Shown here piece by piece: positions 1 through 7,786 of a stretch of 64,000 nt of DNA. The notes below the pieces were generated by a model that saw only the letters and a list, made by a program, of their open reading frames with translations, did not search any database and was not told where the DNA came from. This stretch comes from Halieaceae bacterium UBA5085. Its GTDB lineage: Bacteria > Pseudomonadota > Gammaproteobacteria > Pseudomonadales > Halieaceae. The stretch spans positions 52,838 through 116,837 of the forward strand of contig DIAF01000045.1 in the NCBI GenBank assembly GCA_002414665.1, written 5' to 3'. The translations under genes and the position numbers were made by a program. Each line of letters starts with the position of its first letter. Position 1 is the stretch's first letter.

Positions 1-2153
1 TTGGCCGCACGGTCGCGGTTGATGCTTACCTGAATCTCGGGCTTGCCGGATTCGTAGCTGGATTTGACGTCGCGAAACAGTCCCGAGGCCTGCATCGCCT
101 GCATTATATGTTCGGAATAGCGCTGAAGCTTGTCGAGATCCGGCCCACTAAGCGCCAAATCGAGGTCCGCGCCGAAGAAGCCGCCGCCGGAGATCCAGGG
201 TACCTGAGCCATGGTGATGTGCTGAGCCTGAGGCGCTGCTTTAGTCAAGGCGAGACGGATTTCATCCATAATCAGGTTTTGATGAATATTGCGTTCCTGT
301 TTGGGGGTCAAGCCGACATAAAAGCTGATCTCATTGGTCTTTGTCTGTGCGCCTGAGCCGATAACGGCGAAGACCAGCTGAACATGCTCGAACTCCTTGA
401 CCCTTGCACTCAACCTGGAAGCCACTCGCTTTGACTCAGCTATTCCGGTGCCCAGCGGCAGTTCAACCGCAGCGATAAACTCGCTCCGATCAGCTTTGGA
501 CGTGAATGACAGCGGAACCTTGCCCGCGTAATGGACACCAATGGCGACGGCTATTCCGGCAAAAATCAGAACCAGCCACCTTGCGGACAATGCCGCTCGT
601 ACCAAGGACACGTAGCTGGATTCCAGCCTGGAGTGTGCGCGTTCCAATGCGTGTACTGCTGAGCTTTTCGTGGTACTGCGCTGCAGCAGTCTGGAGCAGA
701 GCATGGGAGTCAAAGTCAGTGATATTATCAAAGAGATTCCGACAGCAACTGCGACGGTAACGCCATACTGGTACATGAATACGCCGATCAGTCCATCCGT
801 GAACGAAATGGGCAGGAAAACAGCCATGACTGCGAACGTCGAGGCAACCACTGCCATAGCGACCTTTCCTGTGCCTACCGACGCGGCAACAGCGGGTTCT
901 TGACCTTCCTCGATTTCCCTGTATATCGACTCCAACACTACGACGGCATCGTCGACCAGTAGGCCAACGCACAAAGAAATCGCAATAAGCGACATCATGT
1001 TTATTGAGAAATCCAGGACGTAAAAGGCAAAGAAGGTGGCTATGAGTGCCGTAGGAATGGCCGTAGCAACAATGATAGTGGCACGAATGCTCAGAAGGAA
1101 AAACAGTGTCACCGCAACAACGAGCACGACACCCAATATAATGTCGAATGAAACGTCTCGTACCGTGGATTCAATGAATCTGGAATTATCCCTGACCGGG
1201 GTCAGGGAAATGTCGGATCGTATTTCGTCCCTTATCTTTTCGAGCTCTGCTCTAATGGCTCGAGCCACGTTGACGGTGTTTGCACCGCTTTGCTTGCGTA
1301 TCTCAAGACTAATGCCATTTATTCCGTCGAGTTCGGCATAACTTCGTTCATCTTCAAGCCCATCTTCCAATCTTGCCACATCTCTCAATCGGACCAGTGC
1401 CTGGTTGACGCGGAATATCGCAATATCTTTCAACTCTTCGATGCTTGTCACCTCTCCAAGTGTCTTGACGGTGAACTCAGAGTTGCCGTTTTGGTATTCC
1501 AGTCGTCCACCGGCGATGTCCACGTGCTCTCGTCTTATGGCTGCAGATATATCGTCAACAGTAGTGCCATAGCCGCGCATCCGGCTTGCATTGAGCCAAA
1601 CCCGGACTTCCCTTTCACGATCTCCCACAAGTTGTACGCTACCGACACCCGGAACCCTCTGTAAGCGTTCCTTCACTGTGCTTTTGGACAGTTTGGTTAA
1701 CTCGCCTGTCGGCAGAGGCCCAGACATGATGATGGAGACTATCGGCTCGGAATCCGGATCGAGGATTGTAATCAGTGGTTGTTTTGTCCCCTCTGGTAAA
1801 AACGGGAAAGCCCTGGCTGCCTTGTCTCGAACCTCCTGTGCTTTCAAATTCACGTCCGTTTCCAGTTCGAACTCCAGGATGATCTGGGAGTACCCGTCGG
1901 CACTTGCCGAGCGAAGACTGTCCAGTCCCGCGATCGCAAACAGTTCCTCCTCAAGTCGGTCTGTTACCTCTGATTCCATTGTCGCGGGAGAGGCACCTTC
2001 CAGAGTTGTTTCAACAGTGACAATGGGAATGTCAACATGGGGGAACAGACTCATATTGACGCGCGGCATTGATATGGCGCCCAGCAATACCAATGCGCCG
2101 ACGAACATGACGGTCATGACAGGACGGCGAATCGAGAGGTCAGCGATCCACAT
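1..2153 (-). CDS. RND efflux pump inner-membrane subunit (AcrB/HAE-1 type), C-terminus beyond window
   Basis: Proton-driven inner-membrane subunit of a tripartite RND exporter. About 717 N-terminal residues are present; the rest lies left of base 1. Reading the minus strand from ATG 2153 gives MWIADLSIRRPVMTVMFVGA, the usual first transmembrane helix, then periplasmic porter sequence. GLLVDDAVVVLESIYREIEEG around residues 398-418 is the TM4 signature, with the proton-relay Asp pair at 401-402. The frame was checked at several points and is open to the edge. The start codon overlaps the adaptor stop (TGATG), so the two genes are coupled. GC is visibly lower than from 4.8 kb onward. The substrate cannot be told. 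Confidence 0.92.
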   Translation of the reverse strand, partial: MWIADLSIRRPVMTVMFVGALVLLGAISMPRVNMSLFPHVDIPIVTVETTLEGASPATMESEVTDRLEEELFAIAGLDSLRSASADGYSQIILEFELETDVNLKAQEVRDKAARAFPFLPEGTKQPLITILDPDSEPIVSIIMSGPLPTGELTKLSKSTVKERLQRVPGVGSVQLVGDREREVRVWLNASRMRGYGTTVDDISAAIRREHVDIAGGRLEYQNGNSEFTVKTLGEVTSIEELKDIAIFRVNQALVRLRDVARLEDGLEDERSYAELDGINGISLEIRKQSGANTVNVARAIRAELEKIRDEIRSDISLTPVRDNSRFIESTVRDVSFDIILGVVLVVAVTLFFLLSIRATIIVATAIPTALIATFFAFYVLDFSINMMSLIAISLCVGLLVDDAVVVLESIYREIEEGQEPAVAASVGTGKVAMAVVASTFAVMAVFLPISFTDGLIGVFMYQYGVTVAVAVGISLIISLTLTPMLCSRLLQRSTTKSSAVHALERAHSRLESSYVSLVRAALSARWLVLIFAGIAVAIGVHYAGKVPLSFTSKADRSEFIAAVELPLGTGIAESKRVASRLSARVKEFEHVQLVFAVIGSGAQTKTNEISFYVGLTPKQERNIHQNLIMDEIRLALTKAAPQAQHITMAQVPWISGGGFFGADLDLALSGPDLDKLQRYSEHIMQAMQASGLFRDVKSSYESGKPEIQVSINRDRAA

Positions 2154-3268
2154 CAGAGCAGTTGGTCGACTGTGACCGGGTTGCCCGGTTCCAGAGTGTG
2201 ACGTTGCGTGCCGACAATAATGTTGGTATCAGGATCTAGTTCAGAAAGCAGTTCCAAGCTGCCATCAGTCAAGGCTTTTACCGCCACATTCATCCGTTGG
2301 ACTTTGCCATCTTCTACTGTCAACACGTGCCTGTCTTGCCCCGCGCCTAAAAGTGATTCCGGTGGCAGAATCCGAATCTCTCGGGCTTCAGGGTAAAGCT
2401 TGACCACCGCAAACAGCCCGGGCTTTATGACATAGTCAGGATTGGCGATACCGATACGCAATTCGATATTGCGTGTATTCAGTTCGTGATTATCGTTGAT
2501 CAAGGCCACACGTGATTCGAAGGTTTGACCCAGGCTGGGAATATGGACAATTGCCCGCATGCCAGGACTCACTGATGTGAGATATGTTTCTGGCACAAAG
2601 ATCTGAACGATAACAATGTCAATCTTCTGTAATTGAACGACCGGACTTTCCGAGCGCATTACCGAGGGCACGAATGCGCCTTCATCGACAAAACGCTTGG
2701 TGATGACACCGCGAAAAGGCGCCTTTACAATTGAGTCGGTCAACTCCTGTTGCGCGAGAGACAAGTTGACTTCAGCCATGCCCAATTTGGACGTGGACAC
2801 CGCAACGCGCGTCTCCAGGGCGTCAAGGGTTTCCTGGGAAATTACCTCCCGTTCTCTGAGCCTGTTGGCGTTGTCCAAATTGCGCAGGGCATCTTCAAGT
2901 TCCGATTTGGCCAGATCTCGCGCATGTGCCAGCCGCTTCACCGCGAGTTCGAACTCCGTTTGTCGCAGCATTATGAGGGGGTCACCCTGGTCAACACGAT
3001 CACCAACGTTCACACGGATTTCCTCAATCAGCCCGCCAACAAGGGGCACAACATTGGTTGTCTTGTGCGCAAATACGGAACCGGTTGTCAGTATGGGTTC
3101 GCTGATATGGACCTGTTCTGGCCTCCCGATCTGGATTTGGGCCAGGGGAGCGGTTTCGTTGGACTCTAGGCCCGCTGCAGGTTCCGTGGTTGAATGGTCA
3201 CAGGCCGCAAGTACTGTCAAGAGACAGCCGGCCAGCAGGAATTTACGGGGCGGTGAAACTGTGTCCAT
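2153..3268 (-). CDS. RND efflux periplasmic adaptor lipoprotein (MFP/HlyD family)
   Basis: Membrane fusion protein that links the RND pump to an outer-membrane channel. It has 371 residues, the normal adaptor length. The N-terminal signal ends in lipobox LAAC with Cys23, so it should be lipid-anchored in the periplasm. A biotinyl-lipoyl-like half follows (about 70-105), then an alpha-helical hairpin rich in Leu, Glu and Arg (about 105-165). The second lipoyl half contains VKAPFRGVITKRFVDEGAFV. Beta-barrel and membrane-proximal domains complete it. No outer-membrane channel gene is in view. It is transcribed away from the MarR gene, whose product is the likely repressor. Family is clear; substrate is unknown. 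Confidence 0.93.
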   Translation of the reverse strand: MDTVSPPRKFLLAGCLLTVLAACDHSTTEPAAGLESNETAPLAQIQIGRPEQVHISEPILTTGSVFAHKTTNVVPLVGGLIEEIRVNVGDRVDQGDPLIMLRQTEFELAVKRLAHARDLAKSELEDALRNLDNANRLREREVISQETLDALETRVAVSTSKLGMAEVNLSLAQQELTDSIVKAPFRGVITKRFVDEGAFVPSVMRSESPVVQLQKIDIVIVQIFVPETYLTSVSPGMRAIVHIPSLGQTFESRVALINDNHELNTRNIELRIGIANPDYVIKPGLFAVVKLYPEAREIRILPPESLLGAGQDRHVLTVEDGKVQRMNVAVKALTDGSLELLSELDPDTNIIVGTQRHTLEPGNPVTVDQLL

Positions 3269-3323
3269 TCTTTCAATAAGCGCTCAGAGAGTTGACTAGT
3301 GTCTGCATGTCAGCTAAAAAGTA

Positions 3324-3352
3324 ACTGTAGTTTCTATAACTAAGGTAATCAA
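3324..3352 (-). promoter_or_regulatory. Candidate promoter of the RND efflux operon
   Basis: On the minus strand TTGATT (3347-3352) and TACAGT (3324-3329) are separated by exactly 17 bases; each matches 4 of 6 positions of the sigma70 boxes. It lies about 55 bases upstream of the adaptor ATG. The spacer holds the inverted repeat described separately. Predicted from sequence only. Confidence 0.4.
3328..3342. promoter_or_regulatory. Candidate MarR operator (TAGTT-N5-AACTA)
   Basis: A perfect 5-bp inverted repeat, TAGTT and AACTA separated by TCTAT, in the divergent region between the efflux operon and the MarR gene. It fits inside the candidate efflux promoter. Short AT-rich inverted repeats of this size between a MarR gene and its divergent target are typical for the family. 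That this MarR binds here is inferred. Confidence 0.4.
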
Positions 3353-3359
3353 TATTTCA

Positions 3360-3827
3360 GTGAAAAGTCAAGAAATTCAGGGCAAGCGGTTTACGCACCA
3401 TCACGTGAGTACATTGATGCACGAAGTGAGTTTAATGGTTGCCAAGATTTTCAATCGCGAGGTTCGAGACTTCGAACTGACTCGCAGTCAGTGGCAGGTT
3501 CTCTACCTACTCTATACAGAGGGGCCACTAACCCAGACACAGATAGCCGAAAGACTGTTGATGGCGAAGCCGCCGCTGGGCAAAATCGTTGATCGTCTGG
3601 AAGACGCAAGCTGGGTTGAACGCATGCCAGACGCAAGTGACAAACGCGTGAAACGCGTTGTGCTCACGGGCAGGATCCGACCTTTGCTGCCCGAACTGGA
3701 AAATGTCGTTGAACAGATTGAGGAGATTCTACTGGACGGCATCCCGATCGAAGAGCGCGACAGTTTGATCGGACAGTTGCAACGTGTACGCGCCAATTTA
3801 CGTCAACGCCTATTTGACCAAGGCTAA
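3360..3827 (+). CDS. MarR-family transcriptional regulator
   Basis: Winged-helix DNA-binding protein of 155 residues, probably the repressor of the divergent RND efflux operon. The winged helix spans about residues 40-105. It includes the recognition region ending in LGKIVDRLEDASWVERMP and the wing DASDKRVKRVVLTG, both typical of MarR. The start is GTG at 3360; no strong ribosome site is visible. An ATG at 3418 is in frame but would remove most of helix 1. The stop codon at 3825-3827 sits only about 10 bases before surviving SRAP coding sequence, so this gene marks the edge of the low-GC block. Inducer unknown. Confidence 0.87.
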   Translation: MKSQEIQGKRFTHHHVSTLMHEVSLMVAKIFNREVRDFELTRSQWQVLYLLYTEGPLTQTQIAERLLMAKPPLGKIVDRLEDASWVERMPDASDKRVKRVVLTGRIRPLLPELENVVEQIEEILLDGIPIEERDSLIGQLQRVRANLRQRLFDQG

Positions 3828-3835
3828 CGAAGTGT

Positions 3836-4480
3836 CAGCCCGGCCTCCAGAACCTGCTGGATTCTCTGGGCATCGATGTACGCTTACCGCCGCCACGCTA
3901 CAATGTCGCGCCCACCGAAGATGTGCTGCTGGTTCACGATGGGCGGGGGGAATTAGCCCGCTGGTGGCTCACCCCCTCATGGGCCAAAGAGGTCAGCACG
4001 AAATACAGCATGTTCAATGTCCGCGCCGAGTCGCTGACCCAGAGCCCGGCATTCCGCGGTCCTTTCAAGAGTCAGCGCGGCATCGTCCCCATGAGTAGCT
4101 TTATTGAGTGGCGTACAGATCAAGGCCACAAGCAGCCGTGGTTGATCACCAACAAAGACAGCACCCTGGCCGTTGCGGCACTGTGGGATGTCTGGCGAGG
4201 CCAGCCGGGGCCCTTGCTGTCCTGCACCCTGGTCACCACAAAAGCTGCCCCAGAGTTCCAGCCCTGGCATTCGCGCATGCCAGTGATGCTGTCGCAGGAG
4301 GAGTGCGTCCGTTGGCTGCACAACGCCGAGGAGATACTTCCCGCTGATCCGCTATTTCAAGCGGAACTGAAATTCCCGTTGGCCCTACACCCGCTGGCGT
4401 CGAGTATTGGCAATTCCCGGAACAAGAATGCGGCATTGCTGGAGCCAGTCGGGGAGGTGGTGTGGCTTGAGAGCGGGTAA
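3836..4480 (+). pseudogene. SRAP-domain (YedK/HMCES-like) gene, 5'-truncated, catalytic Cys2 missing
   Basis: SRAP proteins cap abasic sites in single-stranded DNA through Cys2, exposed after Met removal. The frame here reads QPGLQNLLDSLGIDV, then RYNVAPTE, WWLTPSWAKE, NVRAESL, a VPMSSFIEW region and PWHSRMPV, covering nearly the whole domain without a frameshift. The expected MCGR start is absent. Upstream in this frame lie only non-start codons back to a TGA at 3815-3817. The first usable start is GTG 3923, inside the fold and after the conserved Asn of YNVAPT. About eight or nine codons are lost exactly where the low-GC MarR block ends. It is most simply a decayed gene. A rescue through a non-standard start would still lack Cys2. 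Confidence 0.8.
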
Positions 4481-4678
4481 GGGGGTGTAGTGGGCCTGTC
4501 GGCGGCCGCAGGTAGTTCAGCTGACGAGCCGATCCGCGCTATTGATTCCGTCGGTGGAGTTTGGGGTGAGGGCGGCAACGCGGTTACTGGGAGCGTTGAT
4601 GCACCACTTTCGCTTAGTGGGGATCTATATAGGGATAAATCACAAATAACGTCTAAGTAATTGATTTTATTGCTATAG
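4481..4678. other. Intergenic stretch between SRAP remnant and tRNA-Thr
   Basis: A GC-rich first half is followed by an AT-rich segment (about 4625-4678) next to the tRNA 3' end. I see no gene, no strong terminator hairpin and no copy of the tRNA 3' end that would mark an attachment site. Confidence 0.5.
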
Positions 4679-4754
4679 TGGTGCCGGAGATAGGAGTCGA
4701 ACCTACGACCTTCGCATTACGAATGCGCTGCTCTACCAACTGAGCTACACCGGC
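4679..4754 (-). tRNA. tRNA-Thr (anticodon CGU)
   Basis: A 76-base cloverleaf on the minus strand, from GCCGGTG at 4754 to an encoded CCA at 4679-4681. The D arm is GCTCAGTTGGTAGAGC, the anticodon loop is TTCGTAA (anticodon CGT) and the T loop is TTCGACT. It closely resembles E. coli thrW over the D, anticodon and T arms. The acceptor stem pairs except for an apparent U6-U67 mismatch. The 3' end faces the SRAP remnant and the low-GC block. Confidence 0.95.
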
Positions 4755-4763
4755 GCGGGCGCG

Positions 4764-4794
4764 ATTATAGCAAGAGGGGCGCGGGCGGCCGCAA
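4764..4794 (-). promoter_or_regulatory. tRNA-Thr promoter with extended -10
   Basis: On the minus strand a consensus TATAAT (4764-4769) is preceded by TGC, giving an extended -10 (TGnTATAAT). A weak -35, TTGCGG at 4789-4794, lies 19 bases upstream. Transcription would start about 3 bases before the tRNA 5' end, in a GC-rich discriminator typical of stable-RNA promoters. Confidence 0.65.
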
Positions 4795-4811
4795 GTCTTT
4801 TCTCGCGGCAC

Positions 4812-6185
4812 CTAGCGCCCCGCCATCTCCCGCCGCAGTGCGTCATAGCTGGCGCGGATATGCCCGGGAAGCTCATCGATAGCCGCCTGCCGCTCCGGGC
4901 AGCCGGCGATGCCGAAACAGAGTTTTCCGACATGGCTCACCACTGTGATATTCAGGCCCATGCCGTGGGTGATAATCGACAGTGGGTAGAGGGCCTCCAG
5001 GCGCGCGCCGTTCAGGTAGAGCGGTGTCCTGGCCCCTGGGACATTGGAAAAGATGGCGTTGATTGCCGGCCGCACCCGCTCGGCGTTGCCGCTTAATGTG
5101 AGTAACACCGCGGGCAGCATCAACAGCGCGTAAAAGTCCTCAGCCGCAGTCACCGACATCGCCGCCATCTCCCGTTTGGCAGCGCGGGTTGTGCGGACAA
5201 CCCGCTGCAGGCGTTTGGCGTCGTTGCTTTCGCTGGTGAAGAAGGGGCTCAGGATATAGCTCAGGCGGTTGCCGTCTCCGCCTTGCGCAGATTTGAGCGA
5301 CACCGGCATGCCCACAATCAGTGAGCTGTTCGGGAGCGCGTTCTGTGCCTTGAGGTACCGGCGCAAGGCGCCACCGCAGATCGCCAGCAACACATCGTTA
5401 ACGGTGCCGCCACTCTGCTTCGCCAGGCGACGCACCGTGCCCAGTGGCAGATCACAGATGGTCAGGCTGCGCCGCGCCTCCAACTCGGTGTTGAACAGGG
5501 TGCGAGGGGCGGTGAAGGGCAGGCGCATACCCTCCGCATTGCCCTTCAGGATATCTTCGCCCATATGAAGCAGCAGCCGCGACAGCTGTGGCAGTGCGCG
5601 ATATTGCTGCAGGGTGCTTCTTGCGACGCGGCCGAGCTGCTCAAACAGGCTGTGGTGACTATGCTGGTGGCCCCGCTCGCTCCGTACCCGGCGAAAGTCG
5701 ATGCGCGCCCCCGGATCGGTGCTGAACAGGCTCTGGATCATGCGCATGGCGCCGATGCCGTCGACCAGCGCATGATGGGTTTTGCAGTACATTGCAAAGC
5801 GGCCGCCTGGAAGCCCCTCAATGATGTGCAGTTCCCACAGTGGGCGGTGACGATCCAGGCGTCTCTCATGGGCCCGGGTTACCAGCTGCAGCAGATCCTG
5901 CATACGTCCGGGTTGCGGCAGGGCATAGTGGAACACGTGGTTTTCGGGGCGGTAGTTCGTGGCCTCCTCCCAGTGCGCACCGGAGATATCCTCAGGGTCC
6001 GACAACTGCCTGTTGAACGCGGGCAGGATCTCGTTGAGCCGGCCACAGTCACGGGCCAGCTTGCGGAGGAAATTTCTGGCAGCGCCTTCCGGCGGGCGCA
6101 GCACCATCAAAGCGGCGACGTGGAAAGGGCAGCGTGGCGTTTCGATGCGAAGAAACCCCGCGTCCTGGGCGCTTAATCGTTTCAT
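4812..6185 (-). CDS. Wax ester synthase / acyl-CoA:diacylglycerol acyltransferase (WS/DGAT)
   Basis: Bifunctional O-acyltransferase that esterifies fatty alcohols or diacylglycerol with acyl-CoA to make storage wax esters or triacylglycerol. It has 457 residues from ATG 6185, the usual WS/DGAT length. The catalytic motif HHALVDG is at residues 137-143. The N-terminal MKRLSAQDAGFLRIETP is the standard family opening. I chose 6185 rather than an upstream in-frame ATG at 6239 because it gives this N-terminus, has GGAGG about 10 bases upstream, and avoids overlapping the carboxypeptidase gene, which ends 8 bases away. The two genes may be co-transcribed. Acyl-CoA could come from either acyl-CoA synthetase in this window. 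Substrate preference is not readable. Confidence 0.93.
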   Translation of the reverse strand: MKRLSAQDAGFLRIETPRCPFHVAALMVLRPPEGAARNFLRKLARDCGRLNEILPAFNRQLSDPEDISGAHWEEATNYRPENHVFHYALPQPGRMQDLLQLVTRAHERRLDRHRPLWELHIIEGLPGGRFAMYCKTHHALVDGIGAMRMIQSLFSTDPGARIDFRRVRSERGHQHSHHSLFEQLGRVARSTLQQYRALPQLSRLLLHMGEDILKGNAEGMRLPFTAPRTLFNTELEARRSLTICDLPLGTVRRLAKQSGGTVNDVLLAICGGALRRYLKAQNALPNSSLIVGMPVSLKSAQGGDGNRLSYILSPFFTSESNDAKRLQRVVRTTRAAKREMAAMSVTAAEDFYALLMLPAVLLTLSGNAERVRPAINAIFSNVPGARTPLYLNGARLEALYPLSIITHGMGLNITVVSHVGKLCFGIAGCPERQAAIDELPGHIRASYDALRREMAGR

Positions 6186-6193
6186 CGGTGTGT

Positions 6194-7693
6194 TCAGCCT
6201 CCCTCCAGGTAGCGTGCCTCCAGATGCGCGCGGAACCACGACGACTGCAAGGGACTCCCGGTGGCCTGCTCCATAAGCGCGTTGTAGTCGAGGAATTTGC
6301 CCTGGCTGTGTACGTTTTCACGCAGCCAGCCCAGCAGGGCACAGAAATTGCCCTCGGCCAGCTGTGCGGGCAGCTCGGGCAGCGACCTGCGCGCGGCGGC
6401 AAACAGTTGTGCTGCGCTCATCGCTCCAAGCGTGTAGGTCGGGAAATAGCCAAACAGGCCGGCGGGCCAGTGCACATCCTGAAGACAACCATCCGTGAAG
6501 TTACCGGCGGTGGACAGCCCCAGGTAGGCCTGCATGCGTGTGTCCCACGCATCCGGTATGCCGGCGACATCCAGCGTGCCCTCAATCAGTTCGCGCTCAA
6601 TTTCATAGCGCAGAATGACGTGCAGCGGGTAGCTTACTTCGTCGGCGTACACGCGGATATAGCCACGGTTTACCCGTGTGAACAGCCGGTACAGGTTGTC
6701 CTCCTGCCAGGCTGTACTGTCTGCCCTGGCCGCTGAAAAACAGCGCTGCAGATGCGGCGTCAGGAAGTGCAGGAACTCCCGGCTGCGGCAGGCCTGCATC
6801 TCCATCAGCAGGGACTGGCTTTCGTGCATGGCCGTGCTGAGGGCCTGCCCCACGGGTTGGGACCGCCATGGCGCCGGTAGCCCCTGTTCGTATAAGGCGT
6901 GCCCCGTTTCGTGGATAACGCCCATCAAGGCCTGGGTAAAGCCCTCGGTTTCGTACCGAGTGGTAATGCGTACATCACTGGGCACCCCGCCACAGAAGGG
7001 GTGGTGGCTGACGTCGAGTCGCCCGTGCTCAAAGTCAAAGCCCAGCGTGCGCATCATTTCAAGGCCGAGCGCGCGCTGTTCCTCAATCGGGAAGGGGCCT
7101 TCGGGCGGTACAGCAGGATGCTGCGCCTGTTTTTCTATCACCGCGTCCAGCAGCCCGGGCAGAAAGGCTTTCAGTTCGGCAAACAGTGGGTCCAGCTGTG
7201 CGCAGGTCATACCGGGTTCGTAGCTGTCCAGCAGGCTGTCGTAGAGGGACATGCCGTTCGCGGCCGAGCGTGCGGCGGCCTCCTCCCGTGCCAGCGCGAC
7301 AACCTCTTCCAACAGTGGCGCCATGGCTTGCCAGTTATTTTCCGCGCGATGCACGCGCCAGGCCTGTTCACAGCGACTGTTGGCCAGTGCCCGCCGTTCC
7401 ACGAGGTTTTCCGGGACACAGGTGGCGTCACGGAAGCTGCGGTGCATTTCGCGCAGGTTGGCAGCCTGCCAGGGTGCCAGTGTTTCGGCCTCGGCCGCTG
7501 CCAGCCAGTCGGCCAGTTGCGTGTCGGTGAGCATCTGGTGTGTGATGCCATCCAGCGTCGCCAGCGCCTGACCGCGCGCGCCGCCGCCACCGGTCGGCAT
7601 CATGGCGGCTTCATCCCACTGCGCAATCGCGCCCACGTGGTAAAGATCATTGAGTCGAGCAAAGTGTTTGTGCAGCTTGTCGTAGGGTGTCAT
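6194..7693 (-). CDS. M32-family metallocarboxypeptidase (carboxypeptidase Taq type)
   Basis: Zinc or cobalt carboxypeptidase of about 500 residues, normal for M32, that removes C-terminal residues from peptides in the cytoplasm. All family motifs are visible in order: HPF at 231-233, DxRxT at 240-244, the metal-binding HETGH at 261-265, the third ligand in HESQ at 290-293, and a QDVHW-type motif near 410. There is no signal peptide. It lies directly upstream of the WS/DGAT gene and is divergent from the acyl-CoA synthetase. With the neighbouring oligopeptide importer and the later POT and M28 genes it fits a peptide-using lifestyle. Confidence 0.95.
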   Translation of the reverse strand: MTPYDKLHKHFARLNDLYHVGAIAQWDEAAMMPTGGGGARGQALATLDGITHQMLTDTQLADWLAAAEAETLAPWQAANLREMHRSFRDATCVPENLVERRALANSRCEQAWRVHRAENNWQAMAPLLEEVVALAREEAAARSAANGMSLYDSLLDSYEPGMTCAQLDPLFAELKAFLPGLLDAVIEKQAQHPAVPPEGPFPIEEQRALGLEMMRTLGFDFEHGRLDVSHHPFCGGVPSDVRITTRYETEGFTQALMGVIHETGHALYEQGLPAPWRSQPVGQALSTAMHESQSLLMEMQACRSREFLHFLTPHLQRCFSAARADSTAWQEDNLYRLFTRVNRGYIRVYADEVSYPLHVILRYEIERELIEGTLDVAGIPDAWDTRMQAYLGLSTAGNFTDGCLQDVHWPAGLFGYFPTYTLGAMSAAQLFAAARRSLPELPAQLAEGNFCALLGWLRENVHSQGKFLDYNALMEQATGSPLQSSWFRAHLEARYLEGG

Positions 7694-7786
7694 GGCGTTA
7701 GTCCCGTTGGTGTCGCAGGCGGTTTTGGTTTCAATTTTTCCGGTTCAAGGTATCATACTGCGTGCGTAACAGCGTGGAGCCCTGCA

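Noticed and set aside
3784..4098. Open frame bridging marR and the SRAP region
   Set aside because: Different frame from both genes and no similarity to either.
4481..4678. Possible phage attachment site next to tRNA-Thr
   Set aside because: No duplicate of the tRNA 3' end and no integrase gene visible in the window.
6899..7786. Long upstream open extension of the FATP-type acyl-CoA synthetase
   Set aside because: It is antisense to the M32 carboxypeptidase gene and has no family similarity; GTG 7787 has a good ribosome site and gives a normal N-terminus.
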